Shown: one piece after another, positions 33,519-45,935 of the stretch
Layout of the letters: every line of letters begins with the position of its first letter
How positions within the stretch are numbered: position 1 is the stretch's first letter
Position numbers and translations under genes: made by a program
Source: Mytilus californianus
Lineage: Eukaryota > Mollusca > Bivalvia > Mytilida > Mytilidae
DNA: 64,000 bases
NCBI RefSeq assembly: GCF_021869535.1
Contig: NW_026262593.1
Coordinates: 52,440,318-52,504,317, forward strand
Reading direction: 5' to 3'
Notes under the pieces: model-generated
What the model saw: the letters and a program-made list of their open reading frames with translations, nothing else
Database searches by the model: none
What the model was told of the DNA's origin: nothing

Positions 33519-33759
33519 TTAAAGGTCTTTGGTAAGACCTGACCGAGTATCCAACACATAATTCAGGATCTCCCGAATTGATGCCTGCACGCTACCACAT
33601 GTCAAGATCAAATCAGGCTGAGCCATTAGACTATGCATTCGTCAAGCTTAATCGTTAAAGGTCACATTTCTATACAATAAACATATACTTTTCATTTCCT
33701 GTTTTGTCTATCTTTTAAATGCAGTTAATACTTTTATCAATAAAAAGTAAAGTAACAAA

Positions 33760-33955
33760 AATACCGATCTCTAAGGGAACTTTAAAGAAAATTCAAAACG
33801 GAAAGTCCTTTATAAAACGGCAAAGCTCAAACACATCAAACAAATGAAAAACAACTGTCATATTCCTGACTTGGTACAGGCATTTCCTTATGTAGAAAAT
33901 GGTGGATTAAAATGGTGTTATAGCTAGCTAAACCTCTAAATTTTCGTTTTATAGC
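33760..33955 (+). repeat. R3 family copy
   Basis: AAAATACCGATCTCTAAGGG, CATATTCCTGACTTGGTACA and TTATAGCTAGCTAAACCTC; the best-preserved R3 copy in the window. Confidence 0.7.
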
Positions 33956-34360
33956 TCACCAAGCTAAACCTATTGAAAAAATAAGGAAAAAGAAACTATA
34001 GTAAATACAAGTATATAGGGATTGGTCGCGCCAGAAAGTTAAAAACTAAAATAGCCCAAAAATAAAAAAAATAAGGTCAAAATCGAATTTCCCACGTGAA
34101 GTTTTTTAAATTAGAATTACAAAATCTAACAGAAAGACGTCTTGGTAAGTGTACAAAATGTCCACGTTTCCGTTACTCAAGTAGGTATATCACGTGATAA
34201 AAATGGCATTATCTATGACCTCTACGTCATGCATATTCATGAAATAAGTGAGGTCATTGTGAACCGTAACGTAAAATCAGCTGTGTTTACAAACATTACA
34301 TGTAAATACGGAAATGCCTATCAAATTAAAAGATTAGTTTATTATTTGTGAAAGTATTGA

Positions 34361-35489
34361 GAAATTATTCAGTGGTGTATTTCTTTAGGATTAATTCTAG
34401 ATTTAGCTGGAGAGGTATGTAGAAAGTGTAGCCATGGACATTTTGGATTAATAAAAGGCAGTTCTTTTTCTAACAACATTTTTTATTGGAAGTGTGGTAT
34501 AGAGAAAATTATTCAGTGGTGTATTTCTATAGGATTGATTCTAGATTTAGCTGGAGAGGTATGTACAAAGTGTAGCCATGGACATTTTGGATTAAGAAAG
34601 GACAGTTCTTTTTCTAACGACATTTTTTATTGGAAGTGCAGCAACAAAAAATGCAGTAAAAAGGTTTCTATCAGAAACGGATCCTGGTTTCGAGGACGTG
34701 ATTTAAGTTTAGAAAAAATATTATTTATTTCGTATTTCTGGATTTACAAAATAGACCAAGAATTTGTAAAGCATGAACTTTCCATTTGTAACCAAACAAT
34801 CGTAGATTGGTACAATTTTTGCCGTGAAGTCTGTATAGAAATTTTGGAAATAGACAGTGAAAAAATAGGAGGAGATAGCGTAATTGTTGAAATAGATGAA
34901 AGTAAATTTGGGAAAAGAAAATACCACAAAGGGCGTCAAGTAGAAGGTCAGTCACTGTGGGTGTTTGGAGGTATTGAAAGAGACAGCAAAATTTTTTTGC
35001 CACAGTTGAAAATCGAACAAAAGAAACATTACTAAAATAAATTAAAGACAATATAAAACCAGGAACAACAATAATTAGTGACTGTTGGAAAGCATATGAT
35101 TGTCTAGGTTCAGAGGGATTTGAGCATTTGAAAGTCAGTCATTCTGTGAATTTTGTAGACTCAGAAACAGGAGCGCATACAAACACCATTGAAAGTACCT
35201 GGCGTGCACTTAAAAAATCACTACCAAAATACGGCACGGTAAAATCACTATATGATACTTATTTCAGTCACTATTGTGTACGAAAGAAATATATAAACGG
35301 CTCTGACAACCCTTTCATAGCATTTATAAACCTCATTTAAAAGTGTATAATCCAGAAAAACGAAAACAAACATTGATTACGACGGAAATTATCACCATCA
35401 GTGAACCACAACCTGCAACTAAAAAACCCAGAGTACTACACGAAATAACAAACACATTAAATTCTAGTCTGGATGATTTTCAAGCTTAA
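34361..35489 (+). pseudogene. Merlin-type (ISXO2/IS1595-like) DDE transposase
   Basis: Merlin transposases cut and paste DNA by a DDE-type ISXO2 domain. An N-terminal zinc ribbon (CTKCSHGHFG...FYWKCSNKKC) leads to VIVEIDESKFGKRKYHKGR (first D), QSLWVFGG, then TIISDCWKAYDCL (second D) and TGAHTNTIESTWRALKKSL (third acidic residue), in family order. The gene is broken three ways: one T is missing in the run at about 34990 (frame lost before KIFLPQLK); a TAA at 35038-35040 lies in the resumed frame; and another shift near 35330 is needed to reach the tail KVYNPEKRKQ...LDDFQA and TAA at 35487. The zinc ribbon is tandemly duplicated in frame. I could not define the terminal inverted repeats or target-site duplication. 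Confidence 0.88.
34365..34648 (+). repeat. 144-bp in-frame tandem duplication in the Merlin transposase
   Basis: The segment around AGTGGTGTATTTC at 34371 recurs at 34515, a step of 144 bp (48 codons). Each copy encodes IIQWCIS(L/I)GLILDLAGEV plus a zinc-ribbon half and FYWKC; the first copy ends KCGIEK, the second KCSNKKC. Confidence 0.88.
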
Positions 35490-35829
35490 ATGGGTAAGTG
35501 CATTAGATTTACTTTAAATTGTTCATTTACAATAGTTAAAAGCAATCTTTAAAAATCATTTGCATCTTCGTCTTTTGAAGCGGTAACAAAAATGGCATCT
35601 GTTTATATTCTAGCATAGCAACGTAAATTGGGGTTATCGGTCATGCGCATAAATTGTGCATCTTCCAACTTCCGGGGTCCGCTAAAACAAAAAAACCCAA
35701 ATGACTGAATCTTCAGCGATATCGAAACTAAGATGGAGTTGAAAAATGCAAAAAAAAAAAGAAAAAAAGAAAAAAAGAGTTGTCGAAACAAAGACAGTAA
35801 CAAATTGCACAAAAGAGTTTGTTGACCGG

Positions 35830-36178
35830 TAGTAAAACCCTTGCAAATGTGGGATGTACAAGTACGCAGCAACGTCCGGTCATAATGGGGACGTTAAATC
35901 TAATGCCTTGTATAAAGAGGGTGCCACGCTCTCTGCACGTTACAAACCTGTGCAACAACTCTTTGAAGGGTCTGTAGGTGGCCTGTTGCAAGCAAATTGT
36001 CTGTTCCTATCAAATATGCCCTCATTGTCAAGTGGCAGTCAAAATTTCCCCGAACTTCACCCCGAACAGCATTTATCAAAAGACCTACCTATTGTATTTA
36101 TCATAAATTTAATCTCGTCCTGAACATGCATGAAATGTTTGCCACTGGACGTTAAGCAACCAACTATCATCAATTAAT
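35830..36178 (+). mobile_element. SINE-like element
   Basis: Blocks GGGATGTACAAGTACGCAGC, AACGTCCGGTCATAATGGGG, GTGCAACAACTCTTTGAAGG and the 3' tail TTTGCCACTGGACGTTAAGC with ATCATCAATT end. It shares the tail with 27215-27612 but has a different body. No clear B box is visible at its 5' end. Confidence 0.65.
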
Positions 36179-36179
36179 G

Positions 36180-37225
36180 CAATTTTTAAGCTTCCTGTAC
36201 AGTCCAGTCTCTTCCATCTTCAGAAATTGACAACATAATTAACGCACAACCACTTTCAAGACGTATCATACTTTATATTTCTTAATAAAAGTTTTGACTG
36301 AAAATTGGGTAGGAAGAAACTTAGCTTTACCCCTACCTTGCAATGTTGACGTTCACGTCATTCAAATGTTATCTACGTTTTATACCTATTATAAGAATTC
36401 CCATCGTTTTTTGGAATTATTTTTTTTATCACACTCGTCTAAATTCTTTTGAGAAACAATAACATTAGCTATTTAAGGATTCATTGCAAAATGATGTTTT
36501 CGAATTAGATTTATCTAAGTATTCTAATGAAATACATTTATGATATATGCATTTTGCTTCTTTCGTAATAACACGATAATTTTTTTGTGTACATCAGTCC
36601 AATCCGGGAAAAACAGTTTCGTAGACAACTTCCTGTTGAGGTCAAATGGAGTAAAATAAAGGTCACCAGCAATGAGCTGAGGGAGGAAAAGTTTGGAAAG
36701 TGGACATTTTAAAATTTTGATAGTTAAATTAAGAAGCAATTTTTTAAGGACAAATTAAAGTCATTGAAAAATGCTTTGTTTGATGTGTTTATGATGGTTT
36801 AGACATTTCTCTATGAAAAGTTTTATGCACAATAGATTGTTTGAACAAGTCCCCAGATAGCTTTAACTGGTTTGAAAAGTTGTGTGTTCTAGAACTTTTC
36901 GGGATAGGAATAAATAGCGATAAGGTGTATCATGGATTAGTAATCATCATTCAAAAATTGTCAGTTATCTCTCTTTGATCAAATGACGGAGAGAAAGTTG
37001 TTATTTCTCAATCAGTAGACCATGTAGACGACGAACTTAAAACTCTCTCTCCTGGCAGTAAGATGACATGGTTGTGCTCTGTTACATCATGTTACATTTC
37101 TCCACATCTGAACGAGGAACTTGGAATTTTAGGCGCATGTGTCTGAAACATATCTACAAAACGATACATTTTAACAGTGTTTAAATACAAAATCTAGAGT
37201 GTGAATACAAGCCTTGAAAAAAAAA
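36180..37225. other. No gene recognised
   Basis: AT-rich. The - strand frame at 36524-36739 shows no family signature. Confidence 0.5.
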
Positions 37226-37227
37226 GA

Positions 37228-37455
37228 CGGATGCATAAAAGAGAGGCGAAAGATACCAAAGGGACATTCAAACCCATAAGTCGAAAATTAACTGACAACG
37301 CCATGACTAAAAAAGAAAAAAACAAACAGACAAACAATAGTACACAAATGCAACATAGAAAACTAAAGACTAAGCAACACAAACCCCACCAAAACTGGGG
37401 TGATCTCAGGAGCTCCGGAAAGGTAAGCAGATCCTGCTCCACATGTAGCACCCAT
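37228..37455 (-). mobile_element. Tail-family retroelement copy
   Basis: GAGAGGCGAAAGATACCAAA (shared 3' end, reversed) to CAGATCCTGCTCCACATGTA; 5'-truncated to about 225 bp. Confidence 0.8.
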
Positions 37456-38034
37456 AAATGTATTCATCCCATACCGAATAATTGACGCCCATCTTTAAGG
37501 TGTGTTTTACAGCAGGATGAGAGAAGTCTATGGATGACGGTTTTGACCATATTTCTATTAATAGTTTACGCTCTGCGAGAACTTAATCGTTTAAAACTGT
37601 CGAAAACCGTCCAGATGAAGAACAGTAAACAAATGGGCAAATGATTTGATAAACTTCTTATTTTGTGATATTTTTTTCGTAAGTGCAAGGACTGGAAATA
37701 TTTTGATTATGTGGGCGTTTGTAAATAAAATATTGAAAAAATTTGTACTTATATTATTTAACATTTTTTTCAATATTCATACTATTCGATATATTACATT
37801 TGTGAAAGAAAAAACACAGAGGAAGTACCCATTCCTTGCATCAAAATGCATAATTCTCAAAAGAAACGTTTGAATCGCTTTTTGCGAGAGTGTATATAAT
37901 TTTTCATCTGATTCAGTTTCTTGTGAAGGACTCTTACCTGGAAATCTCAGACCGACAGGTGGATAGATATCTTGTTACTTGTAAGTATTGTTTGGTTTCC
38001 GTCTCAATGTAGTACATACCTTATCTTCTTTTAC

Positions 38035-38400
38035 TCATCTCTGAGGTTGCGAGTTCGAACCCGCATGTGACAGGTACGGTCAACTCCAATCTTAATTGAC
38101 TAGGATTGTCAGTTTTCCTGCCGAAGGTCGGTGATTTTCTTCCGGCATTCCAACTTCTTCAACGAATTATTAGCACTGGCCACCGCAAACTAGCCAATTG
38201 TGCTGAACGTAGCGCCAAAAATCAATCTTTACTCATACACAAATTGTTTAATGGAGTTCAGTACCCTGCCACGTCCGGTCTGTGTTTTTTCATTTCTGCT
38301 CTGTATCGATCTGATGAGTTAAGCCCTTTTCAACTGATTTTTATAGTTTGTACTTATGATGTACTGTTACACCACTGTCCCAGGTTAAGGGGAGGTTAGG
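38035..38400 (+). mobile_element. tRNA-derived SINE fragment
   Basis: TGCGAGTTCGAACCCGCATG is a pol III B box; the A-box side is not preserved. Downstream blocks CTGCCACGTCCGGTCTG and ACACCACTGTCCCAGGTTAA are dispersed-repeat material. Confidence 0.5.
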
Positions 38401-38420
38401 CGTCTTCAAACTAATTTAAC

Positions 38421-38701
38421 CTATAATGTGCCTGTCCTAAGTCAGGAACCTGTAATTAAGTGGTTGTCGTTTGTTGCTATTTATTATATTTGTTTTTCTT
38501 CATTATTTTTATACATAAATCAGGTCGTTAGTTTTCTAGTTTGGTTTACATTTGTCATTTCGGGGCCTTTAATAGCTTACAATGCGATATGGGTTTTACG
38601 CATTGTTGAAGGACGTACGGTGACCTATAATTGTTAATTTCTATGTCATTTGATCTCTTGTGGAGATTTGTCTCATGGGCAACCATACCACATCTTTTTA
38701 T
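38421..38701 (+). repeat. R1 family copy, near full length
   Basis: CTAAGTCAGGAACCTGTAAT to AACCATACCACATCTTTTTA, in the forward sense. Useful as a local reference for R1. Confidence 0.7.
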
Positions 38702-41700
38702 TACGTGAAACCCCCGAAGGTTCACATAAATTATATATATTGGTTGATTTTGTAGTATTTCGAAAAACCGGAAATACCTACTGTCGGAATACTTCTTTTC
38801 TTTTCTATGGCCACCTGCGTAATAGGTAGTTGATTGGTCTATGAATATGTATAAGCGTATATAACTGTTGCTATAGAGATAAGTGTTAATCGAGACTAAT
38901 TGATATCCTACATCAGTAGCTAATTATGCGAAGCATCCAAGTAAACAGAAGTTAGCAGTCATGATATCTTATTGCAATGTTAAATTATATAGACAGGTGG
39001 CATCTTTTATTAGAAACCTAAATAACTTATTGTGATATTCATAATGTTTTATATATATATTTATTAACTGTTTATTGTATTATAATTCATGTTTATTTTT
39101 GCGTATTTACCTCATGTTACACATATATGTGTCTGAGCGTTGCTTTATAATAAAATCTATAAATCTAAAAAAAAACCTTTATAAAGTAGAGTCGCATATG
39201 TTAAGGTTTCTGAAATACAAGCTGTGTTCACATTGGAAACAAGTTGATTTTAAACGAAAAAAAGTGACGGTCAACGGATAGGGCGTTTTTAAGATTTTCA
39301 AACTGAGCCATTTCAGCGAATTTAAAAAAAAAAGTAAAGTCCGTTTAAGCAGCAGTTAAAATTCTACGTCCAGGAAAGATACGAACACTCAAGGTTATAA
39401 TAACATAATATTTGACTGATAAAATATTGGAACAAAATACCCTTTGTCGTGATCAAAATACAAATTAGAATAAAAAGAAAATAAATTAAAGGAAAAAAAA
39501 ACCTAACCCTAAAAGAATCGTTGAGGTGTGTAAAATGCAGATATGAGAGGCTACAACAAAATGGTTTATTTTTTATATACATTTAAGTTACAAAACTATG
39601 TTTAGCGGTATGTCGACGATTCTGTAGGAATAATTCAATGTTTGGGCTTGATGTCTGTGATGTCGTATAACAGAAAAAATGATTATGCATATGCATTAGC
39701 AGTGGTAAAATACTAAATAAATACAGGGTCAGAAATAAAATAACGAATGTCTTTTATAGAGATTGAGTGAAGAAAGATACAGTCAGAGATAAGATAATAA
39801 ATTTCTATTTATAGTAATTATATAAGGCTCTACATTTTTATCAAAATATGAATAAGGAAACAAAAGCAATAATTATAATAAAAGACAATGCGATGAAATC
39901 AGGTAGTTAGTTTTCGCATATGAATTGTTTTTCATTTCGGGACCTTTTACAGCGTACTATGCGGTTTGGGTATTGTCGAAGGCGTAAAATGAAGAAATTA
40001 TATGTCATATCGAAACAGTTCATAAATGAGTATGCGTTTGAGTTCTAAAATTAATTCTAAAGATATGAAACGATTTACAGACACTCAGTGATATTCTTTG
40101 GAGTTGAGGCAATAAATCTCTACTTATTTAAGACTTATGGTTCATGAAATAAAAAAAAGTGAGATTTGATATGTTCCTCGATATTTGGCATTGAAAACTA
40201 TTATAATTTACTATACCGGTATGTGGTTTGCGAGCATATATTAGCAATTGTCCAAAGACTTATAATAACAGGAATATGAATGTTATCTATTCGTGATTAT
40301 TTTATAAAATTAGAGATGCGTATGTTAATTTTTTTTAGGAAAATGTGTGAGGTTACAAAGGGGCACGTGTGTCGATTACCCACTCAAAAAATATAGTTAT
40401 AAATGGCAAAGTCAATTCTTTTATTTGGTATGTGAAACAACCCACCTAAACACCAAAAATAAAATCAGATTAAAAGTTGAAGTAGCTGGTGCACAACTTC
40501 ATGTCCCACTTAAAGAAGAATCAGTGCAAGTTTCTGGGAATTCCGTCAATTTGTTTTCATGGAGTCGAGACAATATGTATATATAAGCGAATTTTAAGGG
40601 TCTAGTTGACAGATGTCTAGAGCGTTTTTGGCGACAACTTAGTAAAATATTATGCGTATTGGACATGAGCTATACTGAATTGGCACTGTTATTCCTGCTT
40701 CCCTCTGTCTGTCACACAATCATATAAAACATAAAATCAACAACTATATTTTGGCTAATTTGAAAAAGGACAAGTTATGAAATGAAAAAAGTGAGATTTG
40801 CTTGAGCAAACTGATTTAAATATAAAGTTGAGGTTTCAAACTGTTTCTACTTTAAAAGTCTGTTTGGAGTTTGTAGCCTTGGGTATAAGTTAATTGAGAT
40901 CAAGCATATCTTGAATATTATAGCCAATGACTCAACCATGTAAACCAGTGTAATTGGTTTTCCAAAATGGTTTTCGTTCGGAATAAACACATAAGAATAT
41001 ATAGCTTAGGGTTTGGGACTATTTTCAAACTGGCTACAGAAACAGACAGTCATGATTCATTTCATTTAAATTCTTCAAACTAAAGACTATTTTCACATTT
41101 ACATTTCGACTTTAGTCAGGAAGTTACCTTTAATTTGCAAAAGAGCATCTCAGAATGGAACAAACAATGGTTGCCTTCTATTCGGCATTTTGTACAGTCT
41201 AATCTAAATATAAATCTCTGGTTTCGTTATCCTCGTATGCCTATATGTACGACCACGCGAGTTAAGATAGGTCTGAATTTTAATCAGAATGCATGTTGTT
41301 ATGTTATCTGTCTGAATTAATAGAGAGGGATGGGAGAAAGAGAGAGAAATAATTTCTTTAACACGAATTATTATGGCCCACATAGAACAGCAGCTTCATT
41401 AATTAATTCATTAATCAGTGTCAGTTTTTCTACATTTTATATTAAAATAATGAGGTAAAATCATGTTTCTTCATATAAGAATTATTTGATCTTTCATGCC
41501 AAACAGGCATTTAGGTTCACGATTGCATTTCTTTCTTTAAATTAAGCAACTTGTTTTTATATTCAGTGTAATGGTTTAACATCTTTCTTAACGAACCTGG
41601 TGACTCCAAGTTCTGTAATAATAATGGAAATAATTAATATCACCGTCTCGTAAAGCATCTTTATTGAAGTAATTCGAGATAACCTTAAAAAATCCTTTAA

Positions 41701-41905
41701 TACATTTATTCTGAAGGTTAAATCATTAATTCTGTACATTTTGTATCTCCCCAAACACCCTTAGAATTAATTCAAACAACATGAGGAAACGCTTCAACGG
41801 TATATTTTGAATTGCTACAAACTACGGAATTATGATATGCGATCGAAAATGAAGTTATGTATAGGAAACTAAATTTTCAATGTATACAATGTATATATAT
41901 AGTCA
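38702..41905. other. Long AT-rich stretch without a recognised gene
   Basis: The frames at 39364-39582 (-), 40347-40586 (+), 41135-41320 (+) and 41563-41754 (-) have no family signature. A partial R1 trace is at about 39900-39985 (GTACTATGCGGTTTGGGT). Confidence 0.5.
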
Positions 41906-41938
41906 ATAATACAGTGGAGATCACTTCTAACCTCTCAT

Positions 41939-42699
41939 CAAATCTGTCAGAATCTGTCAGGAGAACTGTTCTAGGACAGTATGTAGAACTGTCATCCTGA
42001 CAACTTGTAGACAGTTCTAACCTAGAACTGATTTGGTCAGTTCTACCTAGAACTGATCCTGACAGTTCTACCCTAAAACAGTTTTAGACAGTTCTACCTA
42101 GAAATGACTAAATCTTTGGTCAGTTCTACGACTAGAACAGTTCTACGGCTAGAACAGTTCTACGACCAGAACAGTTCTACGATTAGAACTGATTTGGTCA
42201 GTTCTACCGCTAGAATTGATTTAGTCAGTTCTATCCATAGAACAGTTTTAAGAACTCTTTGTCTTAAATATAAATAAGTCAAAAGAATATAATATATATT
42301 AAAAAATTGCAGTGACGTCATTTAGAACTGTTCTACAATCCTGACAGGTTTGGTCAGTTCTACGACTAGAACAGTTTTAGACAGTTCTGCTGACAGTTCT
42401 ACGGTTAGAACTGATTAAGTCAGTTCTGCTGACAGTTCTACGGTTAGAACTGATTTCGTCAGTTCTGCTGACATTTCTACGACTAGAACTGATTTGGACA
42501 GTTCTTCCTAGAACAGTTTTAGACAGTTCTACCCTAGAACTGATCCTGACAATTCTACCTAGAACTGATTTGGTCAGTTCTACCTAGAACTGATTCTGAC
42601 AGTTCTACTTAGAACAGTTCTAGGGTAGAACTGTTCTAGGTAGAACTGTTCTAGGACAGTTTAGAACAGTTCTATGACAGATTATTCTGACAGTTCTAA
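41939..42699. repeat. 761-bp array of AGAACTG / CAGTTCT palindromes
   Basis: Dozens of CAGTTCT and AGAACTG (or AGAACAG) words, every 10-30 bp, often as back-to-back palindromes such as CAGTTCTACCTAGAACTG and AGAACTGTTCT. Its two ends are roughly inverted copies (CTGTCAGAATCTGTCAGGAG against the reverse of the end near 42690). A non-repetitive AT-rich insert sits at about 42250-42325. Confidence 0.9.
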
Positions 42700-43119
42700 T
42701 AGACGTGTTAGGAAAGTCAATACGATTTTGACGCTGATGGTAAATACCAATACCGCTATAGGCTATAGTGGGGACCATCTCAAAAAGCACAGATAATCAT
42801 TCATTATAGTTACCTGTATGGGTTTGTTTGATAATGCTGATAGGATTTTTAAACAATAAAATAGTAACAATTTTTTCCGCAATACACGGACGAGGATCCA
42901 GCAAAACAACACGAACATTATTCTTGCATTGTGTCATAGTAGGGATCGATTAAGTTTAAGATCGTTGTTCCCCCATTTCTTACTATTTTGTTGAACGACT
43001 ACAAGGAAAATCTACAAAATGATCAAAATAAATGAACAGAAAAAAAACACAGGAATCAAATCACATTCGAATCCGATTTTTGTTCAAAATTATTTGAAAT
43101 TTATTTAAAAAATAATTGT

Positions 43120-43266
43120 CTTGTGGGGGCCTTTTTTACCTTTTATATGCGGGAATGGTTTTGCTCCGAGTTGGGGGTCTGTCATACGGTGATCTATAGT
43201 TGCAAACATTTACGTCATTTGGTCTCTGGTAGATAGTTGTCTATTTTGGCAATCATACCGCATCTC
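43120..43266 (+). repeat. R1 family fragment inside the CAGTGG element
   Basis: CGGTGATCTATAGTTGCAAA, TTGGTCTCTGGTAGATAG and AATCATACCGCATCTCC follow the R1 3' half. Confidence 0.6.
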
Positions 43267-45224
43267 CTTATTTTATATCATTTTCTAGAATAGAAAAATG
43301 GGTTACACAGTAGCGTAAAATTCTAAAAATAAACCAAACTAGAAATTTGTGTACTTGACAATTAAAAAAAGGACTGAAACAAAAGCGTTTTCAATTTGAT
43401 TATCTTTATATTTTTATTTTATCTAGAAAAGTTACTGACAATTTTATATAATGTTAAATGAATTAATTCTTATTCACATAAAAAATGTTGCCCTGACATT
43501 TTCCATCTATCAACTTTTATCAGTTAGTTTTTTGGAAAAGAGAGGTTATCGAATTAAGTATTAAAAGATTACAACGTTTGGACATTATCAAGCATGTTAA
43601 ATTTAAGTTTCGGTGGAGGGTCGGAAGTTTTGTTTTTTTTCTTGTAACCACGGCTTCCTCCACCAACACAACAGAACACCACGATTAAATTGAGATATTG
43701 TTGAACGCGGCGTTAAACTTTCATATGTAGAAGTTAATGTTAGTATCTTTGGGTCAGGAGGTTATTTTGAAAATGGAATATTCATTTTCACCTCTTTCAA
43801 AACAAAGTCTGCAAAATTATATGTCGGGCATTTTTTTTTTCGATTTGCTTCATTTTGTTTTGCCTTAGATTCACTATACACTCCGCTTTCTAAATTGGAC
43901 GGTATATAGTGATGGGTGAATTGGTCCATCCGTCTGTTCTTTTGTCCCTCTGTCCATTCATTGCATTCATACCCAGAAAGTAGTAGACAATACGAATCAC
44001 ATATAGCTCATGGAAAGTGGTTTTCTTGAACATTAAAACGATGCGCAGCAAGACAACCTTCTACTGTAGCCCCCTGCTTCTTAAAGTTTTATATAGAAAT
44101 AGCACTGTATCCACGTGTGTCCACTTTTTATTTTCTTTTTTATATATAGATATAACGATGAGTTCAGATTAGTACTGATTTGTTTAAGCCACACATATAT
44201 ACGCGTCCCTGTATCCCTGGACACAAAATGCATGCTAACTATATTTTGCCACGGAAATAGGACATATCTATTGTGGAGAGACAAACTAAGTTATTTAACT
44301 ATTAAACATATTCTAATCATATCGCTTAATATATATATTTGGACTTGTGGCCGTAAAATTCGTCATTCCCATTCTTGACTCTTACATATATTTTTGTTAA
44401 GTTTTGTGTTGCACTCTTAAATCAAACAAATACAAATTAATGTATGAATGAATGAAGATCTACGTAAGGACAATGCACGTCTTAAAATTTGGAGTCGACG
44501 TTAACTGTTCGCTTCATGTTCTATCAAACACACCACAAAGGTAAACTATTGTACTACGCCGGGATACTTTTCAATGCAATTGCATTTTGAGAAAGTCCAC
44601 ACTTAAATCTTGTATCGGTATTGGTATTTAACATCAACGCAGTATTTAAACCCCTTTCCTAACACGTCTAATGAGAGGTTAGAAGTGATCTCCACTGTAT
44701 ATAAACAAGTCTAAATTGAAAACAACGTTCAAACCTATGATTGCGTTGGATAAAAACCGCAATTTTTATACGTGTGCATGCAAAACAAGTTTCTTGTTAG
44801 AGGGGTCTAAATACAGCACAAACAATATTTTCAATAATAAAAATATATATATATATATTTATTATAATTGTCAGTAATGAAGATATCATATTTTACTGCT
44901 TGAATAAATTTGTCGTAAGAGAGGAAAGAAAAAACTAACAAAACAATTGAAAAAGCTTTTATAAATCTTTCAGAATAATCACGAATAAAGAATTTAAAGA
45001 AGAACTATATTTGTTTTGTGGAATTTGAAATCCGACTTTTTACAGAATACCATTAAACCATACATGTACAAATGACTTCAAGTTAAATTTAAAGAAAAAA
45101 ATAAAGATTGAGAATAGTAATTTTAATGATATATATAAGAATGTAGGACGCATGCTAAATAAGAGCCACCATCTTACACCTTGAATACCAAAAAGTATAT
45201 TTCTTAAATCCCATTCAAAACCGT

Positions 45225-45445
45225 GTCAGTTATATGAGGGTGTGAATGGGGGTTTACAGAATAGAGAATAATGGGCACAAACTATAAAGGTAAAGAAAAA
45301 TGCACCAAAAAATAAAGAATAGAGAATAATAAGGTTCCTAAATATAAAGAATAGAGAATAATGGGCAAAAAGTATAAAGAATAGATAAAAATGGCCTAAA
45401 AAATTAAAGAATACAGAAATGAAGGACCCCATCCAGACTCTCTTA
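45225..45445 (-). mobile_element. Inverted copy of the 26403-26650 element
   Basis: AATGGGGGTTTACAGAATAG, several AAAGAATAGAGAATAATGGG units and AAGGACCCCATCCAGACTC; the reverse complement aligns end to end with 26403-26650. Confidence 0.7.
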
Positions 45446-45559
45446 TATTGCTAAATTAATTACATAGTACAGAATATCAGCTTGGAAGTGAAAATTTTTA
45501 ATGTCAACTTGGATGTAAGAAATGCCTTCTAGGAACTTATAAATATCAAGTTTTGAATA

Positions 45560-45935
45560 AGAAATGTCAAGGGGATACCATAGAGATATTCATACTAATA
45601 ATTCGAAAACTAACTGACAATGCCATGGCAAAAAACGGAAAGCCATGGCAAAAAACGGAAAGCCATGGACAAAAAACGGAAAGCCATGGGCAAAAAAAAC
45701 AGAAAGCCATGGCAGAAAACGGAAAGCCATGGCAAAAAACGGAAAGCCATGGCAGAAAACGGAAAGCCATGGCAGAAAACGGAAAACCATGGCAAAAAAC
45801 GGAAAACGACGAAAAGACAAACACCATTACACAAAACACAGCATAAAAAACTAAATACTGAGCAACACCAAAAACTGGGACGCTCTCTGGTGCTCCGGAA
45901 GGGTAAGAAGATTCTGTTCCACCAGTGGCACCCAA
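45560..45935 (-). mobile_element. Tail-family retroelement copy with an internal minisatellite
   Basis: GGATACCATAGAGATATTCA and AACTAACTGACAATGCCATG at one side, GTGCTCCGGAAGGGTAAGAA and CACCAGTGGCACCC at the other, are tail-family blocks. A 20-bp repeat expanded between them. Confidence 0.75.
45620..45810 (+). repeat. 20-bp minisatellite (about 9 units)
   Basis: The unit is GCCATGGCAAAAAACGGAAA with 20- to 23-bp variants. It derives from the GCCATGGC(T)AAAAAAG segment found once in the other tail copies. Frames across it on both strands (for example 45567-45959, -) are translations of the repeat. Confidence 0.9.

Larger units (their letters stand above)
41912..44697. mobile_element. Tc1/mariner-like element with CAGTGG termini; left terminus split by a palindromic array
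   Basis: Left terminus CAGTGGAGATCACTTCTAAC (41912) plus CTCTCAT is perfectly mirrored at the right end (44671-44697), flanked by TA on both sides as expected for Tc1/mariner-type insertion. The terminal repeat continues inward: right-side TAGACGTGTTAGGAAAG (reversed, 44653-44670) matches 42700-42716, and ATACCAATACCG matches further in, giving about 130 bp of terminal repeat in all. On the left it is interrupted exactly between CTCTCAT and TAGACG by the array at 41939-42699. No transposase is visible inside, so it is a non-autonomous or gutted copy. Confidence 0.75.

Noticed and set aside
41939-42699. Steroid-receptor response elements (AGAACA...TGTTCT)
   Set aside because: The half-sites overlap as AGAAC-N-GTTCT and lack the 3-base spacer; the repetition is better explained by palindrome amplification.
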